DNA of 8,877 bases from Thermoproteales archaeon (GTDB lineage Archaea; Thermoproteota; Thermoprotei; Thermoproteales; Thermocladiaceae): the NCBI GenBank assembly GCA_027068725.1, contig JAMOMD010000226.1, positions 1-8,877 on the forward strand, read 5' to 3'. Positions 1-7,055 of this stretch are shown in pieces (within the stretch, counting starts at the first letter, position 1; each line of letters opens with the position of its first letter). The translations under genes and the position numbers were made by a program. Under the pieces are notes generated by a model, which saw only the letters and a list, made by a program, of their open reading frames with translations, searched no databases and had not been told where the DNA came from.

Positions 1-965
1 AGATAGGTTATGGAGAAGCTTGTCCTGCACCACGAATAACAGGGTCAACATTAACATCATGTGAAGACTTCTTGCAGGAACTGGCAAACAGGCTTAGAGT
101 AGAGCAAGTCTACTGTTATGAAAAAGGTAAGCTTCATAAAATAATGAAAAGACTAAGTAGAGGAGTTCCTGAGGCAAAGGCTGCGGTAGATATAGCAGTA
201 TATGATATTCATTCTAAAGAGGCAGGAGAGCCTCTGTGGAAATTCTTAGGAGCAGATAAGACGGAGATTCAGACCGACATCACTGTCAGCTTAGGAGATA
301 TTGAATCAATGTTATATGAGGCTAAGGATTATGTATCAAGCGGTTTTAATATACTGAAGATAAAAGTCGGAGATGACCCTCTTCAGGACTTATCTAAACT
401 CAAGATTCTTAGACAGAATATTCCTGAAAATGTCAAGTTTAGAATAGACGCTAATCAGGGATGGAAAGATGTTAGAGCAGTAATACAAATAATAGATCAA
501 ATTCCCGAACTTGGCATTGAGCTAATTGAGCAGCCTCTTCCAGCAAAGTGGTTATCAGAGCTTATAGAACTTTCTGGAGTATCTAAAGTTCCGATAGTAC
601 TGGATGAGAGTGTTCATGATCTTGAAGATTTAGTAAATTTGATACAGTTAGGGTTTAGAGATGGTATAAATATAAAATTAATGAAGTGCGGTGGTGTGAC
701 AGAAGCGTTGAAGATGGGCTATGTTGCTCGTGCGTTTAGAATGAAATTAATGTTTGGATGTATGTTAGAAACTAAGATAAGCATAACAGCAGCAGCCTGT
801 CTTGCGTCTCTCTTTAATGCAGATTACGTAGACCTTGACTCACCTCTTCTAATTGCTGAAACATCAGTTCCCATACATGGTGGAGTTGAATACATTGGTG
901 ATAAGATAATATTACCAAAAGATCCGGGTCTTGGAATAAAAGTAAATGATCCAGACCTAGGCTAG
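1..965 (+). CDS. Enolase-superfamily dipeptide epimerase / N-acyl-glutamate racemase-like enzyme, 5'-truncated
   Basis: The frame is open from base 3 with no start in context (it begins IGYGEACPAP, the conserved N-terminal capping-domain motif of this family), so the gene begins before the window and about 30-40 residues are missing. A TTG at 72 is internal. Numbering from base 3, the visible 320 residues show the muconate-lactonizing/dipeptide epimerase active site: KxK at K119/K121 (LKIKVG), metal ligands D149 (RIDANQGW), E176 (LIEQPLP) and D201-E202 (VLDES), and the opposing lysine near K225/K228 (NIKLMKCGG). A DxD at 277-279 (VDLD) is the motif that binds the substrate alpha-ammonium in L-Ala-D/L-Glu epimerases, which favours a dipeptide substrate. 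The convergent neighbour is DgcN-like, which instead hints at an N-acetyl-D-glutamate racemase (DgcA) role. The enzyme class is secure and the substrate is not. The gene is clearly more AT-rich than the purine genes. Confidence 0.9.
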   Translation, partial: IGYGEACPAPRITGSTLTSCEDFLQELANRLRVEQVYCYEKGKLHKIMKRLSRGVPEAKAAVDIAVYDIHSKEAGEPLWKFLGADKTEIQTDITVSLGDIESMLYEAKDYVSSGFNILKIKVGDDPLQDLSKLKILRQNIPENVKFRIDANQGWKDVRAVIQIIDQIPELGIELIEQPLPAKWLSELIELSGVSKVPIVLDESVHDLEDLVNLIQLGFRDGINIKLMKCGGVTEALKMGYVARAFRMKLMFGCMLETKISITAAACLASLFNADYVDLDSPLLIAETSVPIHGGVEYIGDKIILPKDPGLGIKVNDPDLG

Positions 966-2036
966 ACCAAGCTTTTTAAGTGCATCAATTATAGAATCTA
1001 CTATCTTTCCAACATCTCTCCTCGGATCAGCTGCAGGTACTCCCAGATCCTTCTCAATTTTCTCACATACTTCCCTAACCTCACTATCCCCTTTCCCCTT
1101 CCCCATTATGGAGACTGCAGCGAGTATAACATCGGGAAGATGAGCTTTCACTGCACGAATCTCATCTTTCAGATCAGGCATTCTCACATGATCGAAGCTC
1201 TCTCTGGTCTCTCTCCAAGGATCATGGCATAGAACGACAACATGAGGCATAGAGCCATAGTAAATGCCTAGAGTTACCTGAGCATAGGCAGGGTGTAGTA
1301 GTGCAGCCTGTCCCTCAATTATGACAATCTGCTTTCCTAAACTATCGAGATCTACAATGTGCTTCTCAACTTCTCCAGGCACAAAATCTGCAGGAACAGC
1401 GTCAACTACAGTTCCAGCATCCGCACCAACCATGAGCATTGTCTGTCCTGTCCCCACAAGACCTGTGCAATAGCCTCGCCTCTCTAGTTCTCTCACAACC
1501 TCTACGCAAGTTACGTTCTTTCCTACAGAGCAGTCTGTACCTGCCACTAGGACACGCGCGCAGCGAGTTCTAAGTACTGATCCATCCCATATACGAAGGT
1601 CTCGTGGAGGCTTTCTGAAATCTATCAGACTAACTCCTTTCTCCTGAGCAAGTTTTGCTATCTCAGGATCATCACTAATGAACACGTGAAGACCACTCCA
1701 GATGTTTAGACCACGCCTCACAGCATCAATAATGACTCTACGATACTCTTCAGGAAGCCTACCACCAACTGGTGATATGCCAACTATCAGAGTATCGACA
1801 TCGTTCCCAACCTCGCTAAGACTAGACACAACAGGAATTCCGAGCTTTCCAACACCAACAACTTCTCCAGCATCTTTGCCAACGTGCCTTGAATCAATTA
1901 CATAGCGCACCTCAACACGACGCCAGCCACTGTACATCACGAGTATGTTACAGGTCTTACCCGTGAGTTCCCCAAGCTTTCCTTCAGCTAGTACTACAGC
2001 ACGCGCCTTTAGTCTCGACAGCTCGTAGTACCTCAT
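957..2036 (-). CDS. DUF1611 family P-loop protein, DgcN-like (putative D-glutamate N-acetyltransferase)
   Basis: This 359-residue protein has the two-part DUF1611 layout. Residues about 40-145 form a Rossmann-like N-terminal domain (RYVIDSRHVGKDAGEVVG, then ISPVGGRLPEEYRR and GLNIWSGLHVF). Residues about 160-355 form a P-loop NTPase-like domain with GTDCSVGKNVT at 166-176, EGQAALLHPAY at 241-251 and LCHDPWRETRESF at about 269-281. Family members are often annotated as NAD-dependent epimerase-like. From memory, one, DgcN, was shown to N-acetylate D-glutamate and to work with DgcA, an enolase-superfamily racemase. That matches the gene it converges on here, with 3' ends overlapping at 957-965. 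The ATG at 2036 overlaps the TGA of the upstream exchanger gene (ATGA), so translation is probably coupled. Family assignment is strong; the acetyltransferase role is inferred. Confidence 0.85.
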   Translation of the reverse strand: MRYYELSRLKARAVVLAEGKLGELTGKTCNILVMYSGWRRVEVRYVIDSRHVGKDAGEVVGVGKLGIPVVSSLSEVGNDVDTLIVGISPVGGRLPEEYRRVIIDAVRRGLNIWSGLHVFISDDPEIAKLAQEKGVSLIDFRKPPRDLRIWDGSVLRTRCARVLVAGTDCSVGKNVTCVEVVRELERRGYCTGLVGTGQTMLMVGADAGTVVDAVPADFVPGEVEKHIVDLDSLGKQIVIIEGQAALLHPAYAQVTLGIYYGSMPHVVVLCHDPWRETRESFDHVRMPDLKDEIRAVKAHLPDVILAAVSIMGKGKGDSEVREVCEKIEKDLGVPAADPRRDVGKIVDSIIDALKKLGLA

Positions 2037-3049
2037 ACAGCACCTAGCTTAAGTACATGGAAGACTGTTAAACAGTACAGTAAATAGCCCGCGACGCCAA
2101 GTGCAGCAACTTCTGCACCTATTCTTCTCCTGAGAACATAGTACAACATCAGAAGCGATATCGCAGTTGCATAAACGACACAGAATACAGAGGCTAAGTC
2201 AAGACACCAACAAGTCACTAACATACCTACGCCAGGATAGAATGTAGAGTACAGAACCTTCTCCCCCACGACAGAGGCCAAGGCCAGAGTATCACGTCCC
2301 TTATAAGCCCACACAAGACCAACAACAGACTCAGGCAGTGCCGCAACAGACGGCACAACAATAATCGACAAAGCTTGCATACTTATTCCAATAATTCTCG
2401 ACAACTCAACTATACCTCCTACAAGTCTCTCAGAGCCTAAATATATCAAAAGTATAGAAAACACAACCTGAACAAATGCAGCATAAGTCTCAGATTTCAT
2501 AAACTTTCCAAAATAAACAGCCTCAACATTTTCTTCAATAATCTCACCGCTAGCCCGTATTACAGCAAATACATATAGAAAGTAGGCTAGTAACATTACT
2601 AGAGCCAAAGCTATTCTAACAAATAAAGCTCTAATAAAAGATGGAACAAGAACTAATGGAAAAAGTATCGAAAATGTGAGAAAAGGAACGTATAGGTCTC
2701 TACTAGGCTCTAGGAGAGGCTTATCTCTACGTTTCTTAATGTAGCCAATAAATCCTGCAATTACAAGCATGGAATATACAATAGTAGATGCCATGAACGG
2801 CTCTCCAATTATTGTACCAATACTAATCTCAGACCCTGCAGATCCTCCGTGTATTAGTGCTACAATTATCACAACAAGTTCAGGAAGAGAGGTTAAGATT
2901 GGTGATATTATGGCTCCTATGAAAGTTGAGCTTATTCTATACTTTGATGCTAGGTACTCTACAGAATTTGTGAAAAGGAGACCTCCAAGAATTACTAAGG
3001 TTCCACCAATGAGTATTGTAAGTAATGGTCTTACGAGCTCGTAATCCAT
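2033..3049 (-). CDS. Sodium/calcium exchanger-like membrane protein with altered alpha-repeats
   Basis: A 338-residue polytopic membrane protein with about ten hydrophobic segments and a short charged loop near residues 104-119. Two inverted alpha-repeats of the Ca2+:cation antiporter family are visible: SLPELVV at 54-60 followed by SIGTIIGEPF at 76-85, and ALPESVVG at 237-244 followed by ALASVVGEKV at 256-265. The cation-binding glutamates of the PE motifs (E57, E240) are present. The usual GNxxGSNxxN signature is not: both repeats carry a glutamate (E83, E263) after the glycine. Ion selectivity may therefore differ from classical exchangers. The ATG at 3049 lies 27 bases after L18e, with no clear Shine-Dalgarno sequence. 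The stop overlaps the next start by 4 bases, so the three genes are likely co-transcribed. Confidence 0.8.
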   Translation of the reverse strand: MDYELVRPLLTILIGGTLVILGGLLFTNSVEYLASKYRISSTFIGAIISPILTSLPELVVIIVALIHGGSAGSEISIGTIIGEPFMASTIVYSMLVIAGFIGYIKKRRDKPLLEPSRDLYVPFLTFSILFPLVLVPSFIRALFVRIALALVMLLAYFLYVFAVIRASGEIIEENVEAVYFGKFMKSETYAAFVQVVFSILLIYLGSERLVGGIVELSRIIGISMQALSIIVVPSVAALPESVVGLVWAYKGRDTLALASVVGEKVLYSTFYPGVGMLVTCWCLDLASVFCVVYATAISLLMLYYVLRRRIGAEVAALGVAGYLLYCLTVFHVLKLGAV

Positions 3050-3076
3050 CGATGGTTAGCCGAAGGTCAGGAACGG

Positions 3077-3451
3077 TTAGATTATTATTTTAACGTTACT
3101 TCCTTTTGGATTCATTCTAACAAGTTCAGGTATCGAAATTGGCTTGCCACCAGCTCTGAGAACCTTCTCATAGGCGCTCTTCGAGAATGCGTATGCTGCT
3201 ACTATGACCTTCTTTGTCAGGACGCCGTCACCTAGAAGCTTTCCTGGAATGACTACCTGATCACCATCGTTGCACAGTCTCTCGAGCTTTCCAACGTTGA
3301 CTACTATTCTCTTTCTCCTAGGTCTCTCAAGTAGCTCTGCAACATACTTCCAGATCTTGGCCTTGTTCTCCTTTGCTGCCTTCCTGAGGAATCTTATGAG
3401 CATTCTCAGTCTCTCGTTTGTTGGTCCTGTGGGCGGCCTAGAGCTTGGCAT
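3077..3451 (-). CDS. rpl18e: Large-subunit ribosomal protein L18e
   Basis: This 124-residue basic protein matches archaeal L18e over its length. An N-terminal helix region (GPTNERLRMLIRFLRKAA) is followed by WKYVAELLERPRRKRIVVNVGKL. The conserved core DGDQVVIPGKLLGDG sits at about 83-97, and the end is AGGKPISIPELVRMNPKGSNVKIII. L18e binds 23S rRNA and is the counterpart of eukaryotic eL18 and bacterial uL15. The ATG at 3451 is preceded by a TATA-like box about 28 bases upstream, giving a leaderless or nearly leaderless mRNA. In many archaea L18e starts an operon with L13 and S9. Here the downstream genes are an exchanger and a DgcN-like protein instead. Confidence 0.95.
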   Translation of the reverse strand: MPSSRPPTGPTNERLRMLIRFLRKAAKENKAKIWKYVAELLERPRRKRIVVNVGKLERLCNDGDQVVIPGKLLGDGVLTKKVIVAAYAFSKSAYEKVLRAGGKPISIPELVRMNPKGSNVKIII

Positions 3452-3474
3452 TGCCGATTCTGTGCTGTTAGACC

Positions 3475-3484
3475 CCTTTTTAAG
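3475..3484 (-). promoter_or_regulatory. TATA-like box of the L18e transcript
   Basis: Read on the minus strand, the gap between the FAD-dehydrogenase stop and the L18e ATG contains ACTTAAAAAG. It is centred about 28 bases upstream of the ATG at 3451, so transcription should start only a few bases before or at the start codon. Confidence 0.6.
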
Positions 3485-3493
3485 TCACTCTAC

Positions 3494-4963
3494 TTACTCT
3501 CCTGCACAGAGCTTCTCGTACTCTTCGTATAGGGGATTCGTGATCTCTATGCCAAACTTCTTCAGCATTCCCCATGCAGCGATTATTCCTGTTGAGGCAG
3601 CAATGTTTATTCCACGTGAGAGTCCTGCACCATCACCGGCCGCGAATATGTTTTCTACCGTAGTCTCCATGTACTTGTTAACTACTGCACGCATGCTGTA
3701 GTACTTTATCTCAGGTGCGTATAGGAGCGTGTGACTTGACGCTATGCCTGGAATCACCTCATCAATCCTGTCAAGTGCCTCTAGTAGATCTGTAACAATT
3801 CTATGAGGTAATGCAAGCGCTATGTCTCCTGGAGCCACGTCCTTCAGCGTTGGCTCAACTATGCTTCTCCTAATTCTATCCCATGTCGATCTCCTGCCAA
3901 CTCTCAAATCGCCAAGTCTCTGTACGATCGGTCTTCCATCGCCTAGCTTGGTGACCATTCTCGCAATAGCCTTGCCATACTCTATCGTATCGCTCAGTGG
4001 ATCAGTAAGCTTCAGACTAACGAGTAGTGCAAAGTTCGTGTTTCTGGACTTCCTGTCAGTGTACGTCTCACCATTAACTCCTACTGTACCATCGTCATAG
4101 TTCTCCCTGATAACGAATCCGCCTGGGTTAGTGCAGAATGTCCTGACCTTGTCATCGTAGGTCTTCGTGTATATTATGATCTTCGGGTCAAAGAAGAACT
4201 TTGTCAGAGGCTCCATCACGTAGTACGGAACCTCAACTCTAACACCAATGTCAAGTGGATTAGGCTCAAGCTCAATTCCGACCTTCTTTGCAACTTCCTT
4301 AAACCATTCAGCACCTGCTCTACCTGGTGCAACAAGGAGAACCTTACACTCGACCTCGCCACGATTTGTCTTAAGTACAATCTTGTCGCTACGTTTCTCG
4401 AAGTAGTAGACCTCTGTCTGTGTAGCAATTGTCACTCCGTGATCCTCTATGAATCTTGTAATGTTCTCAATGACCTTAGGCGTGTTGTCAGTACCTATGT
4501 GTCTCTGTCTGATCCTGACGAGCTGAGCACCAACCTTGACAAACTTTCTCTGAAGTTCTCTAAACTCCTCAGAGCTTGGGTCAAATACTCTGTCAGGTGC
4601 GCCAAACTTGACAAATATCGAATCAACGTAGAGGACTATCTTCTCTGCGAGATCCCAGCTGCCTACGAGCTCGTGAAGCTCTCCACCAATGTCTGGTCTC
4701 AGGTTTATTGTACCACTGCTTAATGTTCCTGCACCACCTATTCCACACATGATGTTGCAGGGCTTGCAGTGCATGCATTTGCCCTTGGTCTTCAGGAAGC
4801 ACTGTCTCTCCAGCGCTCTCTTGCCCTTGTCTATTAGGAGAATCTTGAGGCTCTTACCAGCTCTACTCAAGTTTACACATAGCTCGTATGCTGCGAAGAG
4901 ACCTGCAGGACCTGCACCTACTATTGCTATATCACACTGCACGTGATGATCGTGCGTTCTCAA
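3494..4963 (-). CDS. FAD-dependent dehydrogenase (COG2509 type) with five-cysteine cluster
   Basis: A 489-residue flavoprotein. The N-terminal dinucleotide-binding motif is [16 protein letters not shown] (GAGPAG at 16-21), followed by ILLIDKG. The C-terminal FAD-contact motif is [19 protein letters not shown] (GDGAG at 443-447), with a GGAGTLSSG segment at about 76-84. This is the pattern of the uncharacterised COG2509 dehydrogenases. Cysteines 55, 63, 66, 69 and 73 form C-x7-C-x2-C-x2-C-x3-C before GGAG, suggesting a metal or Fe-S site. The physiological substrate is unknown. The start is uncertain. The listed start is a TTG at 4963, but the TATA-like box near 4977-4986 predicts transcription from about 4955, downstream of that TTG. 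The in-frame GTG at 4942 (starting [14 protein letters not shown], 482 residues) is the more natural start. Confidence 0.85.
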   Translation of the reverse strand: MRTHDHHVQCDIAIVGAGPAGLFAAYELCVNLSRAGKSLKILLIDKGKRALERQCFLKTKGKCMHCKPCNIMCGIGGAGTLSSGTINLRPDIGGELHELVGSWDLAEKIVLYVDSIFVKFGAPDRVFDPSSEEFRELQRKFVKVGAQLVRIRQRHIGTDNTPKVIENITRFIEDHGVTIATQTEVYYFEKRSDKIVLKTNRGEVECKVLLVAPGRAGAEWFKEVAKKVGIELEPNPLDIGVRVEVPYYVMEPLTKFFFDPKIIIYTKTYDDKVRTFCTNPGGFVIRENYDDGTVGVNGETYTDRKSRNTNFALLVSLKLTDPLSDTIEYGKAIARMVTKLGDGRPIVQRLGDLRVGRRSTWDRIRRSIVEPTLKDVAPGDIALALPHRIVTDLLEALDRIDEVIPGIASSHTLLYAPEIKYYSMRAVVNKYMETTVENIFAAGDGAGLSRGINIAASTGIIAAWGMLKKFGIEITNPLYEEYEKLCAGE

Positions 4964-4976
4964 TCACGTACAAGGA

Positions 4977-4986
4977 ATTTAAGAAT
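4977..4986 (-). promoter_or_regulatory. TATA-like box upstream of the FAD-dependent dehydrogenase
   Basis: The minus strand reads AAAAATTCTTAAATTCC over about 4990-4974, preceded by purines. A start about 26 bases downstream falls near 4955, between the TTG at 4963 and the GTG at 4942, which supports the GTG as the real initiation codon. Confidence 0.45.
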
Positions 4987-5023
4987 TTTTCAGAAGTGAA
5001 CGAAAAACATCATTCAAAACTTG

Positions 5024-6043
5024 CTACTGAGGACCGAATACGTCTCTTCGCCTATCAACCATGTCCTCAGCCTCCTCTCCTGTACCAATAAGTGTTATGG
5101 GAACCTTGAGCTGATTCTCGAGATCTTCAATCCACTTCCTAGCCTCTACTGGAAGGTCTTCCCATCTTCTCTTGCCCTTCGCATCAGGAAATAGAGCATC
5201 GAGCTTAGTAATCGCTATCTGAGTAGGCGAGTTTAGCATTATTGCACGCTTAGCCCACTCAACATTGAATGGAGCAACTCTCCTGGGTCTTCCTGTGACT
5301 GTACCATACTCGATCCATCCTCTCTTAGCTGCCTCCTCAGGAGGCAGCTCGCCAGGCAGCTCACCAGCGCCTACTCTAGTCCAGTACGCCTTGAACACTA
5401 GCACTACATCTGTCACTTTCTTTGGTCCGATGCCGACCTCGCTCAAGATTCCTGATGCAGTTACGTCTCTGCTTGTCACGTATGGGTACGTCCCATGGTA
5501 TAGACTCAGGAAAGTTCCCTGTGTGCCCTCTATCAGGACTAGCCCTCCACGATCAATAATCTCGTGTACTTTTGCCACAGTGTCAGTAACGTACTCTTTC
5601 AGCTCAGGAAAGTCACGTGCAAGCTTGAGAACACGCAGTACTCTCTCCATCATTGCAGCACCAACGCCCTGCCCCGTCGAGCCTATGACTTTCATTAAGT
5701 ACTCGTTCTCTCGCTCCATCCTGACGTGCCTCTCCTCGATTATTCCGGTCTTCTCATCAATCCACACTCTTCCACGTGTCTCTGTCTCCTCAACCTCTTT
5801 CAGGAAGATGTCAATTCTCGTTAGTGCACCAGGAGGTACGAAGATCTTTGTTGTCTTACAGACAAATGCTGTTGATATTGTTCTAAGCTTCCATGTTCTT
5901 CCACGATAAGTTACGGTGTGTCCCGCATTTATTGCGCCGGTCCTGACAGCGGCCTCGGGCTTATCTGCGAGTGCTAGGTAGGCGGCTACTTTTCCCTTAC
6001 CTTCATCGCCGAAGGCGCCGCCTACTATTACGGTTACGCCCAT
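5024..6043 (-). CDS. purA: Adenylosuccinate synthetase, short archaeal form
   Basis: PurA joins IMP and aspartate using GTP to give adenylosuccinate, the first step from IMP to AMP. The protein has 339 residues, as expected for the compact archaeal form, which is about 90 shorter than the bacterial enzyme. Visible motifs are the phosphate loop GDEGKGK at 12-18 with catalytic D13, NAGHT at 39-43 with catalytic H42, STGQGVGAAM, the EGTQG...GTYPYVTSRD IMP-binding segment, KAYWTRVGAGELPGEL, the GRPRR substrate segment, and AITKLDAL for the guanine pocket. The frame extends upstream to a TTG at 6085, but those 14 residues cover the TATA-like box and precede the canonical MGVTVIVGG start, so ATG 6043 is chosen. 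The gene lies 57 bases after the wHTH gene and has its own promoter. Confidence 0.95.
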   Translation of the reverse strand: MGVTVIVGGAFGDEGKGKVAAYLALADKPEAAVRTGAINAGHTVTYRGRTWKLRTISTAFVCKTTKIFVPPGALTRIDIFLKEVEETETRGRVWIDEKTGIIEERHVRMERENEYLMKVIGSTGQGVGAAMMERVLRVLKLARDFPELKEYVTDTVAKVHEIIDRGGLVLIEGTQGTFLSLYHGTYPYVTSRDVTASGILSEVGIGPKKVTDVVLVFKAYWTRVGAGELPGELPPEEAAKRGWIEYGTVTGRPRRVAPFNVEWAKRAIMLNSPTQIAITKLDALFPDAKGKRRWEDLPVEARKWIEDLENQLKVPITLIGTGEEAEDMVDRRRDVFGPQ

Positions 6044-6072
6044 CTCAACTACCTTAAGGCGTTTGTTCGCAT

Positions 6073-6082
6073 AAGTTTTAAC
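6073..6082 (-). promoter_or_regulatory. TATA-like box of purA
   Basis: The minus strand reads GGTTAAAACTTATG across this position, centred about 34 bases before the ATG at 6043. It predicts a leader of about 8 nucleotides. The box lies inside the longer open frame, which argues against the TTG start at 6085. Confidence 0.55.
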
Positions 6083-6100
6083 CAATTATCATGTTGATAC

Positions 6101-6955
6101 TCACCTTCTAACATATACAACATATGCAACGTCTTCACCCGTCCTCACGTTCCTCAGCTCGTCAACAGACGTGTCAAGAGCCTTGAGCTCATAGTGTCCA
6201 TTACCCATCTCGAGCATGACTTTGACACATTTCACAACTTCTCCACTTATGTACGAGGTCCCCTTCCTGACGTACAGCTCAATCTGGACAGGACTGCGCT
6301 TAAACAGCACCTTACAACATCTGCCACATTCCAGTAGTTGTGCAGCATATGTTATCGGGGACGTGCAGGATATGCAGCTGACCTTAGTCCCCACTCCTGA
6401 CTGAGACAGCATATTTGCTATCTTTTCCCTATCAAGCACACCATCAAACAGTACTACTACAACACCTGTCTTAGCAAGGTTTGAGAGTGGTATTTGCCTA
6501 TCTAGTAGAAAGGTAGTAGCTTTCTCTGGAACAAGCTCGAGAACTTGGCTAGGAACATTCTCTGTGTAGAGTACTACGTCAGCACAAGATATTACAGCGA
6601 TCGCTTTAGGACTAAGGAACTTACGTAGACCTATACCGACGTCTATAAAATACAAACCATCTGAAACGAGCTTATCTTCAGGAAAGATCTCGCACAGCTT
6701 CTTGAAGTTGAGCTGGTAGAGATGTCTTCTGCCATGCTTGAAGTCGCGTGATACCTTTATCAGGTTAAGGCTCTTCAGTATTGACAATGCCTTCCTGACG
6801 GTTCTTGGGGAGAGTCCCGTGCCAAGGACAAGGTCTCGAAATGTGACATTATCGACACAATCTACGAGATGTCGAACCTTGAGGTACGTAATTATGTGAC
6901 GGACAGAGTTGGGGAGTGCCGATGAGGGTGTGAGGGGCTGTGTCTCGCACTTCAT
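6101..6955 (-). CDS. Winged-helix protein with a degenerate tetrapyrrole-methylase-like domain (candidate purine regulator)
   Basis: A 284-residue protein not matched to a named family. Residues about 15-85 form a winged helix-turn-helix: TFRDLVLGTGLSPRTVRKAL is the recognition unit, followed by a wing (KVSRDFKHGRRHLYQL). Residues 99-215 resemble the N-terminal SAM-binding half of tetrapyrrole methylases and diphthine synthase. GLYFIDVGIG corresponds to the first strand/glycine loop, SPKAIAVISCADVVLYTENV to the LTxKAxxxLxxADVVLYD segment, VVVVLFDG to the strand before GDP, and VSCISCTSPITYAA to the PGxSSxxAA helix. Key residues (GD after the glycine loop, the GDP motif) are missing, so ligand sensing is more likely than methyl transfer. 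C194, C197, C210, C213 and C214 could instead form a zinc site. Its position between purA and divergent purB makes it a candidate regulator of AMP synthesis; this is inference. Confidence 0.75.
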   Translation of the reverse strand: MKCETQPLTPSSALPNSVRHIITYLKVRHLVDCVDNVTFRDLVLGTGLSPRTVRKALSILKSLNLIKVSRDFKHGRRHLYQLNFKKLCEIFPEDKLVSDGLYFIDVGIGLRKFLSPKAIAVISCADVVLYTENVPSQVLELVPEKATTFLLDRQIPLSNLAKTGVVVVLFDGVLDREKIANMLSQSGVGTKVSCISCTSPITYAAQLLECGRCCKVLFKRSPVQIELYVRKGTSYISGEVVKCVKVMLEMGNGHYELKALDTSVDELRNVRTGEDVAYVVYVRR

Positions 6956-6961
6956 GTCGTC

Positions 6962-6979
6962 TGTTAGTATTGTTAGTAT
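6962..6979. repeat. Perfect 9-base tandem repeat in the regulator leader
   Basis: TGTTAGTAT occurs twice head to tail (6962-6970 and 6971-6979), between the regulator's TATA-like box and its ATG and spanning the predicted transcription start. This is a typical place for a repressor site, so autoregulation is possible. No function is shown. Confidence 0.7.
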
Positions 6980-6986
6980 TTCTACA

Positions 6987-6995
6987 TTTTATTTA
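6987..6995 (-). promoter_or_regulatory. TATA-like box of the winged-helix gene
   Basis: The minus strand reads TAAATAAAATG directly after the element at 6996-7017. A start about 26 bases downstream falls near 6965, giving a leader of about 10 nucleotides before the ATG at 6955. Confidence 0.55.
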
Positions 6996-7017
6996 TTGAG
7001 GAGAGGCCTCAAGTATT
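6996..7017 (-). promoter_or_regulatory. Promoter-proximal element, regulator copy
   Basis: On the minus strand this reads AATACTTG, then AGG, then CCTCTCCTCAA, ending immediately before the TATA-like box of the winged-helix gene. A near copy lacking the 3-base AGG and with one mismatch sits at 7056-7074 before the purB TATA box. This copy also contains an internal inverted repeat (TTGAGG at 6996-7001, CCTCAA at 7007-7012). Identical placement at two divergent promoters suggests a shared transcription-factor site. Confidence 0.55.
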
Positions 7018-7055
7018 GTGCGATTAGTAGTTTACAAATCTCTTTCTCTTTTCAA

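Noticed and set aside
1663..1680. GTGATGA followed by CTGA on the minus strand inside the DgcN-like gene
   Set aside because: Only two bases separate the motifs, so there is no guide. This is ordinary coding sequence.
3270..3701. 143-codon plus-strand frame across L18e and the FAD dehydrogenase
   Set aside because: Antisense to two well-supported genes, with no recognisable domain or promoter.
4985..5015. Possible third C/D sRNA on the minus strand (ATGATGT, 13 bases, CTGA)
   Set aside because: Only a C-like and one D-like box are present. No C' box or second guide follows, and the region is instead the FAD-dehydrogenase promoter.
5265..5909. 214-codon open frame antisense to purA
   Set aside because: A long shadow frame caused by purA codon use. 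It is low-complexity, rich in S, T and P, and has no motif.
6044..6085. 14-residue N-terminal extension of PurA from a TTG
   Set aside because: It covers the TATA-like box and precedes the canonical MGVTVIVGG start, and the 339-residue form fits the family.
7018..7055. Centre of the inverted repeat as a hairpin terminator or transposon end
   Set aside because: There is no transposase, no target duplication and no T-run. Placement of both arms against TATA-like boxes fits promoter elements better.
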